Below the pieces are notes generated by a model. That model was given only the letters and a program-made list of their open reading frames with translations. It made no database searches and had not been told where the DNA came from. From the NCBI GenBank assembly GCA_049602155.1, contig JBMYRH010000013.1:116811-180810 (forward strand): a DNA stretch of 64,000 bases. The letters are read 5' to 3'. Positions 9,194 to 18,257 of the stretch are shown here, piece by piece; the first letter of the stretch is position 1; each line of letters begins with the position of its first letter. Made by a program: the position numbers and the translations under genes. This DNA comes from JBMYRH01 sp049602155. Lineage in GTDB: Bacteria > Myxococcota_A > UBA9042 > PHBI01 > JBMYRH01.

Positions 9194-10810
9194 ATGAGCG
9201 ATTCGCCATCTAAGCCCGAAGAGGGCTCTGCTCCCAGCCCCGATTCTGCGCCTCCAACCCCAGCAGATAAAGGCGCTGCGCCACCTCAAGGTGACTCGGC
9301 CGCTAAGCGGTCCAGTGAGTCGAGGGCTCCACGTGGAGGAGACGGTCCACCACGCGGTGGTGATCGTGCGCCGCGTGGAGGAGACGGGCCTCGCGCTGGA
9401 GGCGGCGCCCCTCGCGCACCCCGAGGGGGGGATTCAAGGCCTCGCCGAGACGATCGCGGCCCCCGCCGAGACGATCGTGGCCCCCGCCGCGACGCGCGTG
9501 GGCCTTATCAAAAGGATAACCGTGGCCCGCGGAGTGCTTACGGTGGCCCCCGCCGAGACGATCGCGGCCCCCGCCGTGATGATCGTGGCCCCCGCCGCGA
9601 TAATTTTGGTCCTCCAGGACCGCCAGAGCGGCAGCCGAAGCCGCAAGAGCGGCGGGAGTTTTCCCTGCGTGATCGCGCCGAGCGGGCCAGTCGAGCCCTC
9701 TCAGAGTTCGCTGAGGCGTTGGGTACGGCCTGGGGGAGAGCGCACAATGGGCGTCTGCCTGTCGAGGAGATCGAGGTCACGCTTCGGCTCCCATTGACCC
9801 GTCCGGATGATCGCGAGGCGCTTACTGAGGAGTGGGTGCAGGCGCTAAACGCCAAGCTTGATGATGCCCTCGCAGTCGCTGACGCCTTTGAAGTGGGGCG
9901 TGTCCGTTGCTTCCTCTGTAAGTCGACGCGCTGCGAGCATGCGACTGCGCCGACGGACGTCAGTACCTTCGCGGGTTATTCGTCTAACGGTAAGCCGGAG
10001 TGGATGAGCTTCACGAACCTCCTCATCGCGCGGAAAGATCCCCGCGTCGATCGCCTGTACAACGATCCCCCGGAGATCATCGCGGTCGCTATCGGGGCGA
10101 GCCAACTCGCTGAAGGTCTCTTGCCGAGCTTTGGTGGACACGATGGGAAGTATCGGGTGCTCGGTCAGGTCGCTGTGGGTCGTGTGCCGTCCAACCTGAG
10201 TGGTCGAGGCAAGATCCGTGATCGCGTCGTCTTCACCTTCCAAATTGTCGAGACGACTGCCCCAGGGCAGCCGGTCACCCTGCGCTCTAACTTGCTAGGC
10301 CTCTCGATGGACGCCATCACCGAGGCGGCGGCGCTTGGAGATCCTAGGGCTCCGGCGGAGGCGTTGCGCCTCACGGTGCGGGCCGCGAATGAGAAGATCG
10401 ATGCGCTCACACTCAAGGCGGACCGAAGCGATGTGGACCTAGTGACCCTCGCTCAGCCGCTCCTCAACGAGCTGCGGGGCGACTTTGAGCGGGTATTTCG
10501 CCCTGCTCGTCGTCGTACCCAGCACGCTCAGGAGCGTCACGAAGAGGGAGAGCGTCCTACGGGTAACGCGCTTGAGGACCTTCGCCAAGCGTCCGTGGAT
10601 GCCTTCTATCAAGACACACGGCACAGCACCGTCGTTGTGATCGGGGATCGCTCTCGCGCTCATGTCTTCAACGAAGAGGGCAAGCTGGTGACGAGCCTGC
10701 GGATGCGCTCCGATGAGCTGGAGCGGAAGGTTCGGAAAGGGCGATGGAAGCCCATGAAGCCGAAAGAGGTGGCAGCGATCCGCGCGGCCGTTGAGGGCTC
10801 TGACAGCTAA
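9194..10810 (+). CDS. Arg/Gly-rich N-terminal repeat protein with unknown globular domain
   Basis: 538 residues from ATG 9194, with GAGGAG ahead of it. Residues about 20-155 are low complexity: Pro/Ser/Ala, then repeats of PRGGD and RRDDRGP (bases about 9330-9615), like RNA-binding RGG tails. The remainder is globular, with a Cys cluster CFLCKSTRCEH that could bind a metal and a conserved-looking TFAGYSSNGKPEW stretch. The GC-rich repeats produce long spurious frames on both strands. It ends in a 4-base convergent overlap with fpg. No family recognised; nucleic-acid binding is inferred from composition. Confidence 0.65.
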   Translation: MSDSPSKPEEGSAPSPDSAPPTPADKGAAPPQGDSAAKRSSESRAPRGGDGPPRGGDRAPRGGDGPRAGGGAPRAPRGGDSRPRRDDRGPRRDDRGPRRDARGPYQKDNRGPRSAYGGPRRDDRGPRRDDRGPRRDNFGPPGPPERQPKPQERREFSLRDRAERASRALSEFAEALGTAWGRAHNGRLPVEEIEVTLRLPLTRPDDREALTEEWVQALNAKLDDALAVADAFEVGRVRCFLCKSTRCEHATAPTDVSTFAGYSSNGKPEWMSFTNLLIARKDPRVDRLYNDPPEIIAVAIGASQLAEGLLPSFGGHDGKYRVLGQVAVGRVPSNLSGRGKIRDRVVFTFQIVETTAPGQPVTLRSNLLGLSMDAITEAAALGDPRAPAEALRLTVRAANEKIDALTLKADRSDVDLVTLAQPLLNELRGDFERVFRPARRRTQHAQERHEEGERPTGNALEDLRQASVDAFYQDTRHSTVVVIGDRSRAHVFNEEGKLVTSLRMRSDELERKVRKGRWKPMKPKEVAAIRAAVEGSDS

Positions 10811-11601
10811 GAGAGCGGCTGACAGGTCGGGCACCAGTACGACGCGCGCTTGGCGAGTTGTCCTTTTACGAAGTGATCACCGCATCGTGGGCAGGGCTCG
10901 CCTGCGCGTCCGTAACATACGAACGGGTTCACAGCCCCTTCGTAGCCAAGGTAGACGATTTCGTCACCCTCCTCGACCTCGAGCACGTAGGTGATATGAG
11001 CCACGGTCGCCTCTACGAGTTTTGACCACGCTTCGTTCGGGACGTCCATGCAAGGGCGGTGCGGATGCACCGAGGCACGCCAACAGAGGTCGCTCAACGC
11101 GATGTTACCGAGACCGGCGATCACCTTCTGATCCATGAGCCGATTTTTGAGCGCTGTGCGTCTTGGCCCAACGGCCTCTCTGAGCGCTTTCGTCGTGAAT
11201 TGAGTGGAGAGTGGGTCGAGGCCGAGTGATGCGAGACGCGGGTGACGGGCGACCTCTGACGAGGGAAGAACCCAGGTCCAGCCAAAGCGCCTAGGATCCA
11301 CGAGGCCGACGTGCTGGCCATTGTCGAAGTGAAGGACGACCCGCTGATGTCCTCGGTTCGGATCAGCGTTCAAGATCCACTGCCCCGTCATCCCCAAGTG
11401 ACTCAGGATGCTCCATGTGCCGAGGTCTGCGATCAGGTACTTACCACGGCGGGCCCAGCTTCGAATGGTGTGCCCCTCGAGCGCCGTAGGTTCGCCTTCA
11501 AACCGAGTTTCATCACGCCGCTCCACGCGCATCAGTCTGGCCCCTTTAGAGGCGCTCTGCAGCATCTTGCGCTGAATCTCGACCTCGGGAAGCTCGGGCA
11601 T
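10807..11601 (-). CDS. mutM: Formamidopyrimidine-DNA glycosylase
   Basis: 264 residues starting MPELPEVE, the invariant start whose Pro2 and Glu3 do the chemistry after Met removal. RRGKYL carries the conserved beta-hairpin Lys. The C-terminal zinc finger has four Cys (CYGRAGEPCPRC and CPTC) and the expected KRASYWC. It removes oxidised purines from DNA with AP-lyase activity. Some Fpg/Nei-like family members prefer other lesions, so the exact substrate is not certain. Full length. Confidence 0.92.
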   Translation of the reverse strand: MPELPEVEIQRKMLQSASKGARLMRVERRDETRFEGEPTALEGHTIRSWARRGKYLIADLGTWSILSHLGMTGQWILNADPNRGHQRVVLHFDNGQHVGLVDPRRFGWTWVLPSSEVARHPRLASLGLDPLSTQFTTKALREAVGPRRTALKNRLMDQKVIAGLGNIALSDLCWRASVHPHRPCMDVPNEAWSKLVEATVAHITYVLEVEEGDEIVYLGYEGAVNPFVCYGRAGEPCPRCGDHFVKGQLAKRASYWCPTCQPLS

Positions 11602-11774
11602 GCGTACCTCGTCTTGGGGCGCCTTGAAGCGCTAGGCTCCATCCAGATTTGGGTCATAGCGCATTGAGGAGGCGTCCTGAAACTTCCTCTCCGATAGCGT
11701 TCGATTCAGAGTCTCATGACGTGGGGCCGTGTGGTGTGTAGAATGGTGGCCTGCGTTGGAGTTTTCGGAACGCC

Positions 11775-12632
11775 ATGTCGCTAGCCCCCTCTCGAACAGG
11801 ACCCGTCTGCGTGGTCACTGGAGCCAACCGTGGCGTAGGCCGTGAGATAGCACGCGGTCTCGCCGAGTCAGGTGCTCGGGTGATCCTCGTGTGCCGTGAT
11901 TTGGACAAAGCGATCGCGCTCCGCGAAGAGCTGGTGGCGGACACTGAGAACAGCTCGCTCGAGGCCGTCGGTTTAGATCTCGCGGATACTGTCGCCATCC
12001 ACCAGTTCGCAGAGCGCTTTAGGAAAGGCCACAATGCGCTACATGTGCTCGTTAATAACGCAGCGACTTACTCGCCGACGCGCCAGGTGGCTCCCAGCGG
12101 CTTCGAGCTGACATGGGCCACTAACGTCCTAGGTCCATACCTCCTCACCGAGCTGCTCCTCGATCTCATGGAGCAGACTGGTAATCACCGCTGGCGAGCG
12201 CGCATCGTGAACGTCTGCTCCAAATTCGATGGTGGCCTTGAGTCTAAAGACACTCAATTCGAGTCGCGCCGTTACGACGGCGTCAAGGCTTACAAGGCGA
12301 GCAAACAAGCCTTACGGATGCTCACATGGGATCTCGATGATCGGTTGCCTGGGACGGGGATCGTAGCCAACGCCTGCTTCCCAGGACGCGTGGACACTCC
12401 ACTTGGGCGCCTGAAAGATGGTGGGCTCGGGGGGTTCTTCGCTCGAAAGGGGGCGATACGACCGGTCGCAGTCGGTGCGGACACCCCGATTTGGCTCGCC
12501 TCGAGTCCAGAGGTGGAGGGGCTCTCTGGTGCGCTCTTCTTTGAGCGTAAAGAGGTCTTATGTGCCTATCAAAACCCTGGCGCCTGCGCAGCGCTGGGTG
12601 AGTTTTGTGCAAAACAGCTCGATCTCGAGTGA
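11775..12632 (+). CDS. Short-chain dehydrogenase/reductase (retinol-dehydrogenase-like)
   Basis: 285 residues. The cofactor motif TGANRGVGRE lies near residues 15-24, NNAA follows, and the catalytic YKASK is present (Tyr and Lys). The usual Ser comes as VNVCSKF. Overall similarity is to the retinol dehydrogenase/WW-oxidoreductase branch, which reduces or oxidises lipophilic alcohols with NAD(P). It lies 21 bases upstream of the DMT transporter on the same strand. Substrate unknown. Confidence 0.85.
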   Translation: MSLAPSRTGPVCVVTGANRGVGREIARGLAESGARVILVCRDLDKAIALREELVADTENSSLEAVGLDLADTVAIHQFAERFRKGHNALHVLVNNAATYSPTRQVAPSGFELTWATNVLGPYLLTELLLDLMEQTGNHRWRARIVNVCSKFDGGLESKDTQFESRRYDGVKAYKASKQALRMLTWDLDDRLPGTGIVANACFPGRVDTPLGRLKDGGLGGFFARKGAIRPVAVGADTPIWLASSPEVEGLSGALFFERKEVLCAYQNPGACAALGEFCAKQLDLE

Positions 12633-12653
12633 CGCGAACCTCTAGGAGCCCTC

Positions 12654-13556
12654 ATGTTGGGTGAGACGCTGGCGGTGCTCTGCGCCCTCTCCTGGGCGAT
12701 CAGCGTGGTGCTCTTTAAGAAGGCCGAGCTCAGCGCAGACGTGTCTCCGCAGTCGCTCAACCTCTTCAAGAACATGATGGCGTTGCCGCTCTTACTCGTG
12801 ACCATGGCGGTGATGGGTGAGCAGTTTCAATGGGGCCGCTCGATGGCGGACTGGCTCGGCCTCGCGGCGAGTGGGGTCATAGGGATCGCGGTGGGCGACA
12901 CGCTGTACTTTGCCGCGTTACGTCGCTTGGGCCCGGGGATGCTGGCGATCGTTGAGACGTCTTTCTCGCCCGCGGTCGTGGTCTTCTCGATCCTCCTCTT
13001 GGATGAGGTGATTGGGCTGTCGTTCCTCGGGGGCGCAGCGCTCATCCTTGGGGGCGTCGTGATCGCTACGTTGGGTGATATGAGGGGGGCCAAGGACGGA
13101 GATGGGCCGTCGATCTCACTCCCCGGGGTCACAGTGGGCATCGCCGCGGCAGTGATGGTCGCGTTCGGCTTTGTCATCGCCAAGCCCGCCCTCTCTCGAA
13201 GCGGGCTCGTGGAGGGGACAACCGTGCGCCTCGTGTTCGGCGTGATCGCACAGCTGCTGTGGATTTTGCCTCGTCGTAGTCGAGGTGAGGTCCTCTGGAT
13301 CTTGAAGCCACACCCAGTCTGGCGGCCGCTCCTCCCGGGGGCCTTCATCGGCTCCTACGTCGCGATGCTCTTGTGGCTCGGTGGCCTCAAGTACACAGAC
13401 GCATCGATCGCCGCTCTTCTGAACCAGCTCACCGTCGTGTTCACGATCGCGATGGGCGTCGTCGCTCTGGGCGAGCGGTTAACGCGAGGACGCATGATAG
13501 GGGCCGCGGCCGCGTTGTGCGGCGCGATCCTTATCGTGCTGACAGGCGGCGCTTAG
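12654..13556 (+). CDS. EamA/DMT-family transporter
   Basis: 300 residues with ten hydrophobic segments arranged as two EamA repeats (first near 1-135, second near 150-300; motifs such as GDTLYFAALRRLGPG and LNQLTVVFTIAMGVVALGERL). The family exports or imports small metabolites, often amino acids; the substrate cannot be predicted. An AGGAG precedes the ATG. A GC-rich hairpin overlaps its stop codon (13545-13561), facing the convergent cytochrome gene. Confidence 0.85.
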   Translation: MLGETLAVLCALSWAISVVLFKKAELSADVSPQSLNLFKNMMALPLLLVTMAVMGEQFQWGRSMADWLGLAASGVIGIAVGDTLYFAALRRLGPGMLAIVETSFSPAVVVFSILLLDEVIGLSFLGGAALILGGVVIATLGDMRGAKDGDGPSISLPGVTVGIAAAVMVAFGFVIAKPALSRSGLVEGTTVRLVFGVIAQLLWILPRRSRGEVLWILKPHPVWRPLLPGAFIGSYVAMLLWLGGLKYTDASIAALLNQLTVVFTIAMGVVALGERLTRGRMIGAAAALCGAILIVLTGGA

Positions 13557-13569
13557 CCGCCAGCGTCCG

Positions 13570-15171
13570 CTACGCCTCGCTCGCCTCAGGCGCCTCTTCC
13601 TCGTGTCCGATCATGCCCTTACTGCGCCGAACTGTGCGGATCAGGAAGAGGAGCAAGCCAAGGGTCAAAAGCGCCGCGAATGGCGGGTAGCTGTAGACCT
13701 TATCTGGCATCGGCGGTCGTAAGTAGAGCCAGTACCAGGTAGACACTGCGCGTCGGTTGCCGACCTCGCCCCGGTTGCCGTCCCACGCGTTGAACGCGAT
13801 CGGCGTGAACTGACCGGGCACGAACGTGACGTCGCCCTTACCACCGGTGGCGAGCTTACGACGGACCAGCATGGTGTAACGGCCCTCCGTCCAAGTGACG
13901 CTGCCCTCAACGGCTTGGTCTTTCTCGGACTGGTCCTTGATCTGCATGAAGCCCTTGGCGTTCCGATCTCGGATAGCGTCAGGCTTGGCTGATGACCACC
14001 ACCATAGGTTGGTCGCGCGCTTCTTGTCGCCCATCAGGAAGTAGGGGCGAGACGCGAAGTCCTTTTCTTTGGTGGGGAACTGAACCACGAACTGGTCAGG
14101 GTGATCAGTCTCTTTGAAGATGGCGTTGCCCTTGAGCTTCGCATCGGCGAAGTCATCGTCCGTCGGGTCAGCGTAGTCGCCACTGTCATTGGCGCCGTTT
14201 GGCTTTGTGCGGTCGTCCCACGAGATCTTCATCGCGATCTCGTCGTTGCTGTACAGCGCCTGGATCGTGACGAACTCGACCGATGACCAGAACAGCCGTG
14301 GGGGCTCAACGATGTTTGGGAGCAGCTGGAAGCGAGCAGCATCTGCCAAATTCCACGCCTCGTCCTCGGCCGTCGTGGGGAGAGTGTCCACCTGAGCCGC
14401 GACGATGTTCTCGTCTCGGGTCTCCTTGTCTGCTGGACCCAAGCTCCGTACGTAGTGCGCGAGGTCCCACCGCTCTTCAGGCGTGGTCTCCGCAGCGTAC
14501 GCCTTCATAGGGGTGCCATTGAGGCCGGTCGTGACGGTCCGGAAGATGTCCTCGGCGGTTGCCCCGTTTCGGTAAATCTCACGGTTGGTCAGGTTACGAG
14601 GGAGGATAGGGTTGCCCCAGTCGTCCTTGAGGTCCTTCAAGGCGTCCCAGCCCGTGCCGTTGCCGCGGCCCGTTTCACCGTGACATTCGGAGCACTTTTG
14701 CTTCTCATAGACCGCCTTGCCGCGGGCAATGGCCTCTGGGCTTGACGGCGGGGCGGGGCCCGCAAGCTCTGGCACCGGGATAGACTCAGCCAAGAGTTCA
14801 GGGTCGGTGAAGTCCTCGGCCATCCCTTTGATGTACGCGATGACGTCCCAGATCTCCTGCTCTTGGAGAATCGGGAAGCCCGGCATGGAGCTGCCCGGAA
14901 TCCCCTCCATGATGACCCGGTACAAGTCCTGGTCAGTGGGTAGGGCGCCCGTCGGGGTGCTCCTGAACTTGTAGGAGATGTTGTCCGCGAAGATACGAGG
15001 GCGTGGGAGCATCGTCTCGGCACCCGGGCCGTCGGCCGCGCCGGTATCACCGTGACATTGCGAACAGCGCTTGTCGTAGACAATCTTGCCGGCTTCCGCG
15101 TTGCCAGCCTGAGCAAAAGCGAGCGATGGCATGAGGAGCGCGATGGCGAGCGCTTTCAGAAGCACGTTCAT
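13570..15171 (-). CDS. Diheme cytochrome c with ethylbenzene-dehydrogenase-like heme domain
   Basis: 533 residues. Signal peptide 1-20, first c-type heme CSQCH at 36-40, second CSECH at 160-164. Residues about 270-490 resemble the heme-b-binding gamma subunit domain of ethylbenzene dehydrogenase and related DMSO-reductase-family enzymes (SWDDRTKP, FPTKEKDF, NLWWWS). One C-terminal membrane helix (about 500-520) follows with a basic cytoplasmic end. It is predicted to be a periplasmic membrane-anchored electron carrier with two c hemes and possibly one b heme. It is last in a three-gene cytochrome operon, coupled to the gene before by TGATG. Confidence 0.8.
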   Translation of the reverse strand: MNVLLKALAIALLMPSLAFAQAGNAEAGKIVYDKRCSQCHGDTGAADGPGAETMLPRPRIFADNISYKFRSTPTGALPTDQDLYRVIMEGIPGSSMPGFPILQEQEIWDVIAYIKGMAEDFTDPELLAESIPVPELAGPAPPSSPEAIARGKAVYEKQKCSECHGETGRGNGTGWDALKDLKDDWGNPILPRNLTNREIYRNGATAEDIFRTVTTGLNGTPMKAYAAETTPEERWDLAHYVRSLGPADKETRDENIVAAQVDTLPTTAEDEAWNLADAARFQLLPNIVEPPRLFWSSVEFVTIQALYSNDEIAMKISWDDRTKPNGANDSGDYADPTDDDFADAKLKGNAIFKETDHPDQFVVQFPTKEKDFASRPYFLMGDKKRATNLWWWSSAKPDAIRDRNAKGFMQIKDQSEKDQAVEGSVTWTEGRYTMLVRRKLATGGKGDVTFVPGQFTPIAFNAWDGNRGEVGNRRAVSTWYWLYLRPPMPDKVYSYPPFAALLTLGLLLFLIRTVRRSKGMIGHEEEAPEASEA

Positions 15172-16022
15172 CAGTGGGCCTCCGCCAGGTTCTCTTTCTT
15201 ACGTGGCTTGTAGCCCGTGTAGTCGTACATGTATGCGATCACGGCCCACATCTCGTCCTCGGTCAGCATCTTCTCCCAGACGGGCATGGATGAGTCCCAA
15301 GGGGTACCTGCGTCCGGGAGACCCGGTCCACCCTTGGCGACACGCCAGTAGATGAAGGCCTCCTCGAGCATGGCGATCGTGCCTGGATCCTGGAAGCTCG
15401 CCGGCGGCGGCTTCACGGTGGGTCCGAGGTGTCCGTCGGCGGCCATGACGTCGCCATGGCAGAAGTAGCAGTTCTGGTAGTAGATGACTCGCCCCAATTC
15501 GAGCTTCTTGGCGAAGGTCGCTGGATCGGACTCCTCAAGGGGCCGAAGCGGGCTATCTTGCTTGATGATGTCGAACGCTGCGGGGTCTTGCATCCCTTTG
15601 GCGAGCACCTTCATCGAGTTTGGTGGAGATGGATGGACCGAGCGCACCTTCGGAGGCGCGGCCTCGGAGGGAAGCACCAAGACGTGCGTCACGTACCCTA
15701 CGGCGGCAGGGATGAGCGCGACCAACAGCAGCCGGGGCAAGAAGAGCTTCTTCTCGACCATGACCGCGATGACCGGGTCCAAGAAGGCCGCACGGCTCCC
15801 CTCGCTGCTCGTTGCGTAAAGCAACAGCGCGACGGTCATGGTGCCTATATAAAGCACCATCACACTTGCGGGGACCGGTGGGTCGACACCCAAGCGCAAC
15901 CACACCGCGGTGGCTGCGAAGAACATTGCGATTCCCCAGAAGACGCCTGTTTTCTTCCTGATCAGGAAGAGCAACGTCAACACTAGGGCGTAAAGGGCGA
16001 GCGCGCCCAGCATCATCTCCAT
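15171..16022 (-). CDS. Membrane-anchored monoheme cytochrome c
   Basis: 283 residues. Four membrane helices (about 4-22, 28-46, 52-72, 95-117) precede a periplasmic cytochrome c domain with CYFCH at 185-189 and a possible distal Met in SSMPVW. The layout is unusual for a small cytochrome: the helices could be a docking or quinone-facing module. It is the middle gene of the cytochrome operon, 15 bases after the diheme gene and overlapping the next by one base. The partner oxidase is unknown; the heme-copper oxidase operon is 2 kb away on the other strand. Confidence 0.75.
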   Translation of the reverse strand: MEMMLGALALYALVLTLLFLIRKKTGVFWGIAMFFAATAVWLRLGVDPPVPASVMVLYIGTMTVALLLYATSSEGSRAAFLDPVIAVMVEKKLFLPRLLLVALIPAAVGYVTHVLVLPSEAAPPKVRSVHPSPPNSMKVLAKGMQDPAAFDIIKQDSPLRPLEESDPATFAKKLELGRVIYYQNCYFCHGDVMAADGHLGPTVKPPPASFQDPGTIAMLEEAFIYWRVAKGGPGLPDAGTPWDSSMPVWEKMLTEDEMWAVIAYMYDYTGYKPRKKENLAEAH

Positions 16023-16037
16023 GAGACGAACCTCCGC

Positions 16038-16862
16038 TTACCCTTTCTTCTCGGCCAGCCAGTCCACGAGCGCCTGATAATCAGCGGGCGTCATCGTGTC
16101 GTAGAAGCCGTTGTCTTTGAGTGAACTGCCCATCAACCCCTTGTTGCTCTCGTAGCCAGCCGCCATGGTGGCATCTGGCGCGATGATCGCTTCGTAGAGT
16201 TGACCCGTCGTGAGACGGGCACCGATGGTCATCAACGACGGGCCACTCTTGGCTTCATCGCTGTCGATGCTGTGACAGGTTGCGCAGCCGTAATCTTTGA
16301 ACACCTTCTCTGGTGGCCCGGCTGACATCTTCTTGGCGCTGGCCTCCGCCACTGGCGCGGCCCCCCCGGTGGAGGCACACCCGAACCGAAGCACGGGATC
16401 GACGTCGGTGCCCTTCACGGTCGCCTCGCCACCTAAGCTCTGAAGGTACGCCGTCAGCGCGAGCAGCTGCCCGCCACTGAGCGCCTTCTGCTGGGGCGGC
16501 ATCACGCGACCATACCCCTCAACAAGGTAGTCGTAGGGCTTGCAGAGCGCCTCTAATAGGTAGTCAACGTCCGTGTAAGCCTCACCGGTCGCAGCGGTGC
16601 GCTCGGCCGCGCGGCTGAAGGCCAGTGTCCCGATGTTGCTGACGTCGGGGGCACGGGAGGTCTCGCCGGCCTTGTGACATTGGGTGCAGTTACCTTCATA
16701 GATTCCTGCGCCAGCCTCTGCCAGTGCTTCGGGCCCGATGTTCGAGCCCATCTCCACGTTGGCAGGGGGATGGTTTGGCAACTGCGGAAGGACTTGTGCG
16801 ACAGCGGTATACACCATCGAAACCGCCACAGTGAAAACAGCGATGTTAAGTATCTCTCGCAT
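16038..16862 (-). CDS. Diheme cytochrome c, membrane-tethered
   Basis: 274 residues from the ATG at 16862. This start is preferred to the TTG seven codons upstream because GGAGGG lies inside that extension as a ribosome site. An uncleaved signal or membrane anchor occupies residues 4-22. Hemes: CTQCH at 59-63 and CATCH at 193-197, with MPPQQ as a probable distal ligand of the first. First gene of the three-gene cytochrome operon, so its upstream region 16863-17275 should carry the promoter. Confidence 0.75.
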   Translation of the reverse strand: MREILNIAVFTVAVSMVYTAVAQVLPQLPNHPPANVEMGSNIGPEALAEAGAGIYEGNCTQCHKAGETSRAPDVSNIGTLAFSRAAERTAATGEAYTDVDYLLEALCKPYDYLVEGYGRVMPPQQKALSGGQLLALTAYLQSLGGEATVKGTDVDPVLRFGCASTGGAAPVAEASAKKMSAGPPEKVFKDYGCATCHSIDSDEAKSGPSLMTIGARLTTGQLYEAIIAPDATMAAGYESNKGLMGSSLKDNGFYDTMTPADYQALVDWLAEKKG

Positions 16863-17275
16863 CTCGGGAGCACCGCCCTCCAAGTATCGTGTTTCGCAAG
16901 CGCTCAGTACCGGGGGTCACTAGCCGGAGTAGCGCGCGCGACAGTGGCCGGAGCCTGTCACACCCAGCGAAAGGCTGTCAACAGAAGGCTGGTCTAGCGC
17001 GAACACGCGCGATTGCGGGCCCCGCATTGATCGTGAGGTGCTGAGCTGCAGATGCGCTGTGATCCGTCGTGATCGCAAGACTTGCGCGCGCGCCCCGGCG
17101 CGCGTTCAGCGCGGTCCGCTCGCGTGACCAAGCGACTGCTTGGCAGGAGTGGCGCAGGGGGTCCGAATCTTCAGCGAATCATGACCCGCTCTTACCGCCG
17201 GGGATGAGAGGCTGATTGACAATCGGAGGGATGCGCGCCTAGAGTCCCGCCACCAAAGGTGAAGAGGACCAACTG
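16863..17275. other. 413-bp divergent intergenic region rich in palindromes
   Basis: No credible gene. It separates two divergent units. It holds several exact inverted repeats: CGCAAGACTTGCG at 17074-17086, a GC hairpin at 17087-17104 (arms CGCGCGCC and GGCGCGCG), CCAAGC-GACT-GCTTGG at 17128-17143, and GATTGACAATC at 17214-17224 overlapping a -35-like TTGACA. These are candidate operator sites or RNA hairpins; none matches a regulator I can name. Confidence 0.4.
17216..17245 (+). promoter_or_regulatory. Candidate sigma-70-type promoter of the universal stress gene
   Basis: TTGACA at 17216-17221 is followed after 18 bases by TAGAGT at 17240-17245; the start codon is 31 bases further on. The -35 box lies in the exact palindrome GATTGACAATC, so a repressor or activator could act there. 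Pattern match only. Confidence 0.4.
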
Positions 17276-18214
17276 ATGTATACATCGATCTACGCCCCTC
17301 TCGATAACTCCGACCACTCGAACGCCGCGATGGACCTGACCGTGGCGCTCGGCAAGGCCTACGGTGCGCGAGTAACAGGGAGCCATATCTACGCTGCTGC
17401 TCTGCATGACGTTCGGTTCAAGCAGATGGAGTTCACGCTTCCTGACGAGTACAAGGAAGAGACGGAGCTCGAGAAGCAACGCCGTATTCATGACACGCTC
17501 ATCACGCGCGGACTGCAGCTGATCAGCGACAGCTACCTGGCGCCGATGGCTGCGCTTGCGCAGGACGCGGGTGTCACGTTCGAGGGTAAGACCTTCGACG
17601 GTAAGAACTTCGAACAGATCGTGAATGATATTAACGATTCGGACTACGACCTCGTGATCCTAGGCGCCCTCGGGCAGGGGGCTGTGAAGCCCAGCCGCGC
17701 GGGCTCCGTGTGCGAGCGCACACTTCGCCGCACGGCAGTCGACACCTTCGTGGTGCGTGACGCGCTGGCGAACGAGTTGGATGGGTCCGACGCGATCGTT
17801 GTCGCGCTCGACGGATCAGCCTGGAGCTGGGGGGCGTTTAAGTCCGCTTGTAGTATGGCGGCCGTGACCGAGCGTCCGTTGGAGATCGTGGTCGTCCACG
17901 AGCCTGACAGCCCGGCCGATGAGCTTCTTGAGGCGCATCAAGCGTTGGCGCGTAAGGTCGCGAAGAGCCGCGGCGTGAAAGTGCGAACCACTGCACTTGA
18001 GGGGCAAACCTCCGAGGCGCTTCTTGAGTACATCGAACGCACGTCACCATGGTTGCTCGCGATCGGGCGCCACGGCATCGACGCGGGAGAGGGCGAGCTC
18101 GAGGTCGGTTCACTGACCGAGCATGTGATTCGCTTCTCCGGATGTAACGTCCTTGTTGGCGGCACCGAGTGGCGCCCGACCATCGAGGACGAGTCAGCTC
18201 GCGCGGCAGCCTAG
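17276..18214 (+). CDS. Universal stress protein, tandem UspA domains
   Basis: 312 residues. Two UspA folds: residues about 1-160 (starts YTSIYAPLDNSDHS; GALGQGAVKPSRAGS is the ATP-binding-like glycine loop) and about 170-300 (starts AIVVALDGSAWS; GRHGIDAGEGELEVGS is the second loop). Cytoplasmic nucleotide-binding stress proteins of this type often sit beside respiratory genes. It lies 43 bases before the oxidase operon and is probably cotranscribed. A second UspA protein is at 25.5-28.2 kb. Confidence 0.85.
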   Translation: MYTSIYAPLDNSDHSNAAMDLTVALGKAYGARVTGSHIYAAALHDVRFKQMEFTLPDEYKEETELEKQRRIHDTLITRGLQLISDSYLAPMAALAQDAGVTFEGKTFDGKNFEQIVNDINDSDYDLVILGALGQGAVKPSRAGSVCERTLRRTAVDTFVVRDALANELDGSDAIVVALDGSAWSWGAFKSACSMAAVTERPLEIVVVHEPDSPADELLEAHQALARKVAKSRGVKVRTTALEGQTSEALLEYIERTSPWLLAIGRHGIDAGEGELEVGSLTEHVIRFSGCNVLVGGTEWRPTIEDESARAAA

Positions 18215-18257
18215 CCGTTCGCGACGCGATAGTTATCCCCAGGGTAGGAGCCAGCTC

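Noticed and set aside
9291..9797. 168-residue plus-strand frame with repeated APAETIVAPA motifs
   Set aside because: A second reading frame of the Arg/Gly repeats of the 9194 gene, not an independent gene.
16863..17275. Small RNA gene or origin in the palindrome-rich region
   Set aside because: Hairpins are separate and short, no DnaA-box cluster or T-tract terminator was found.
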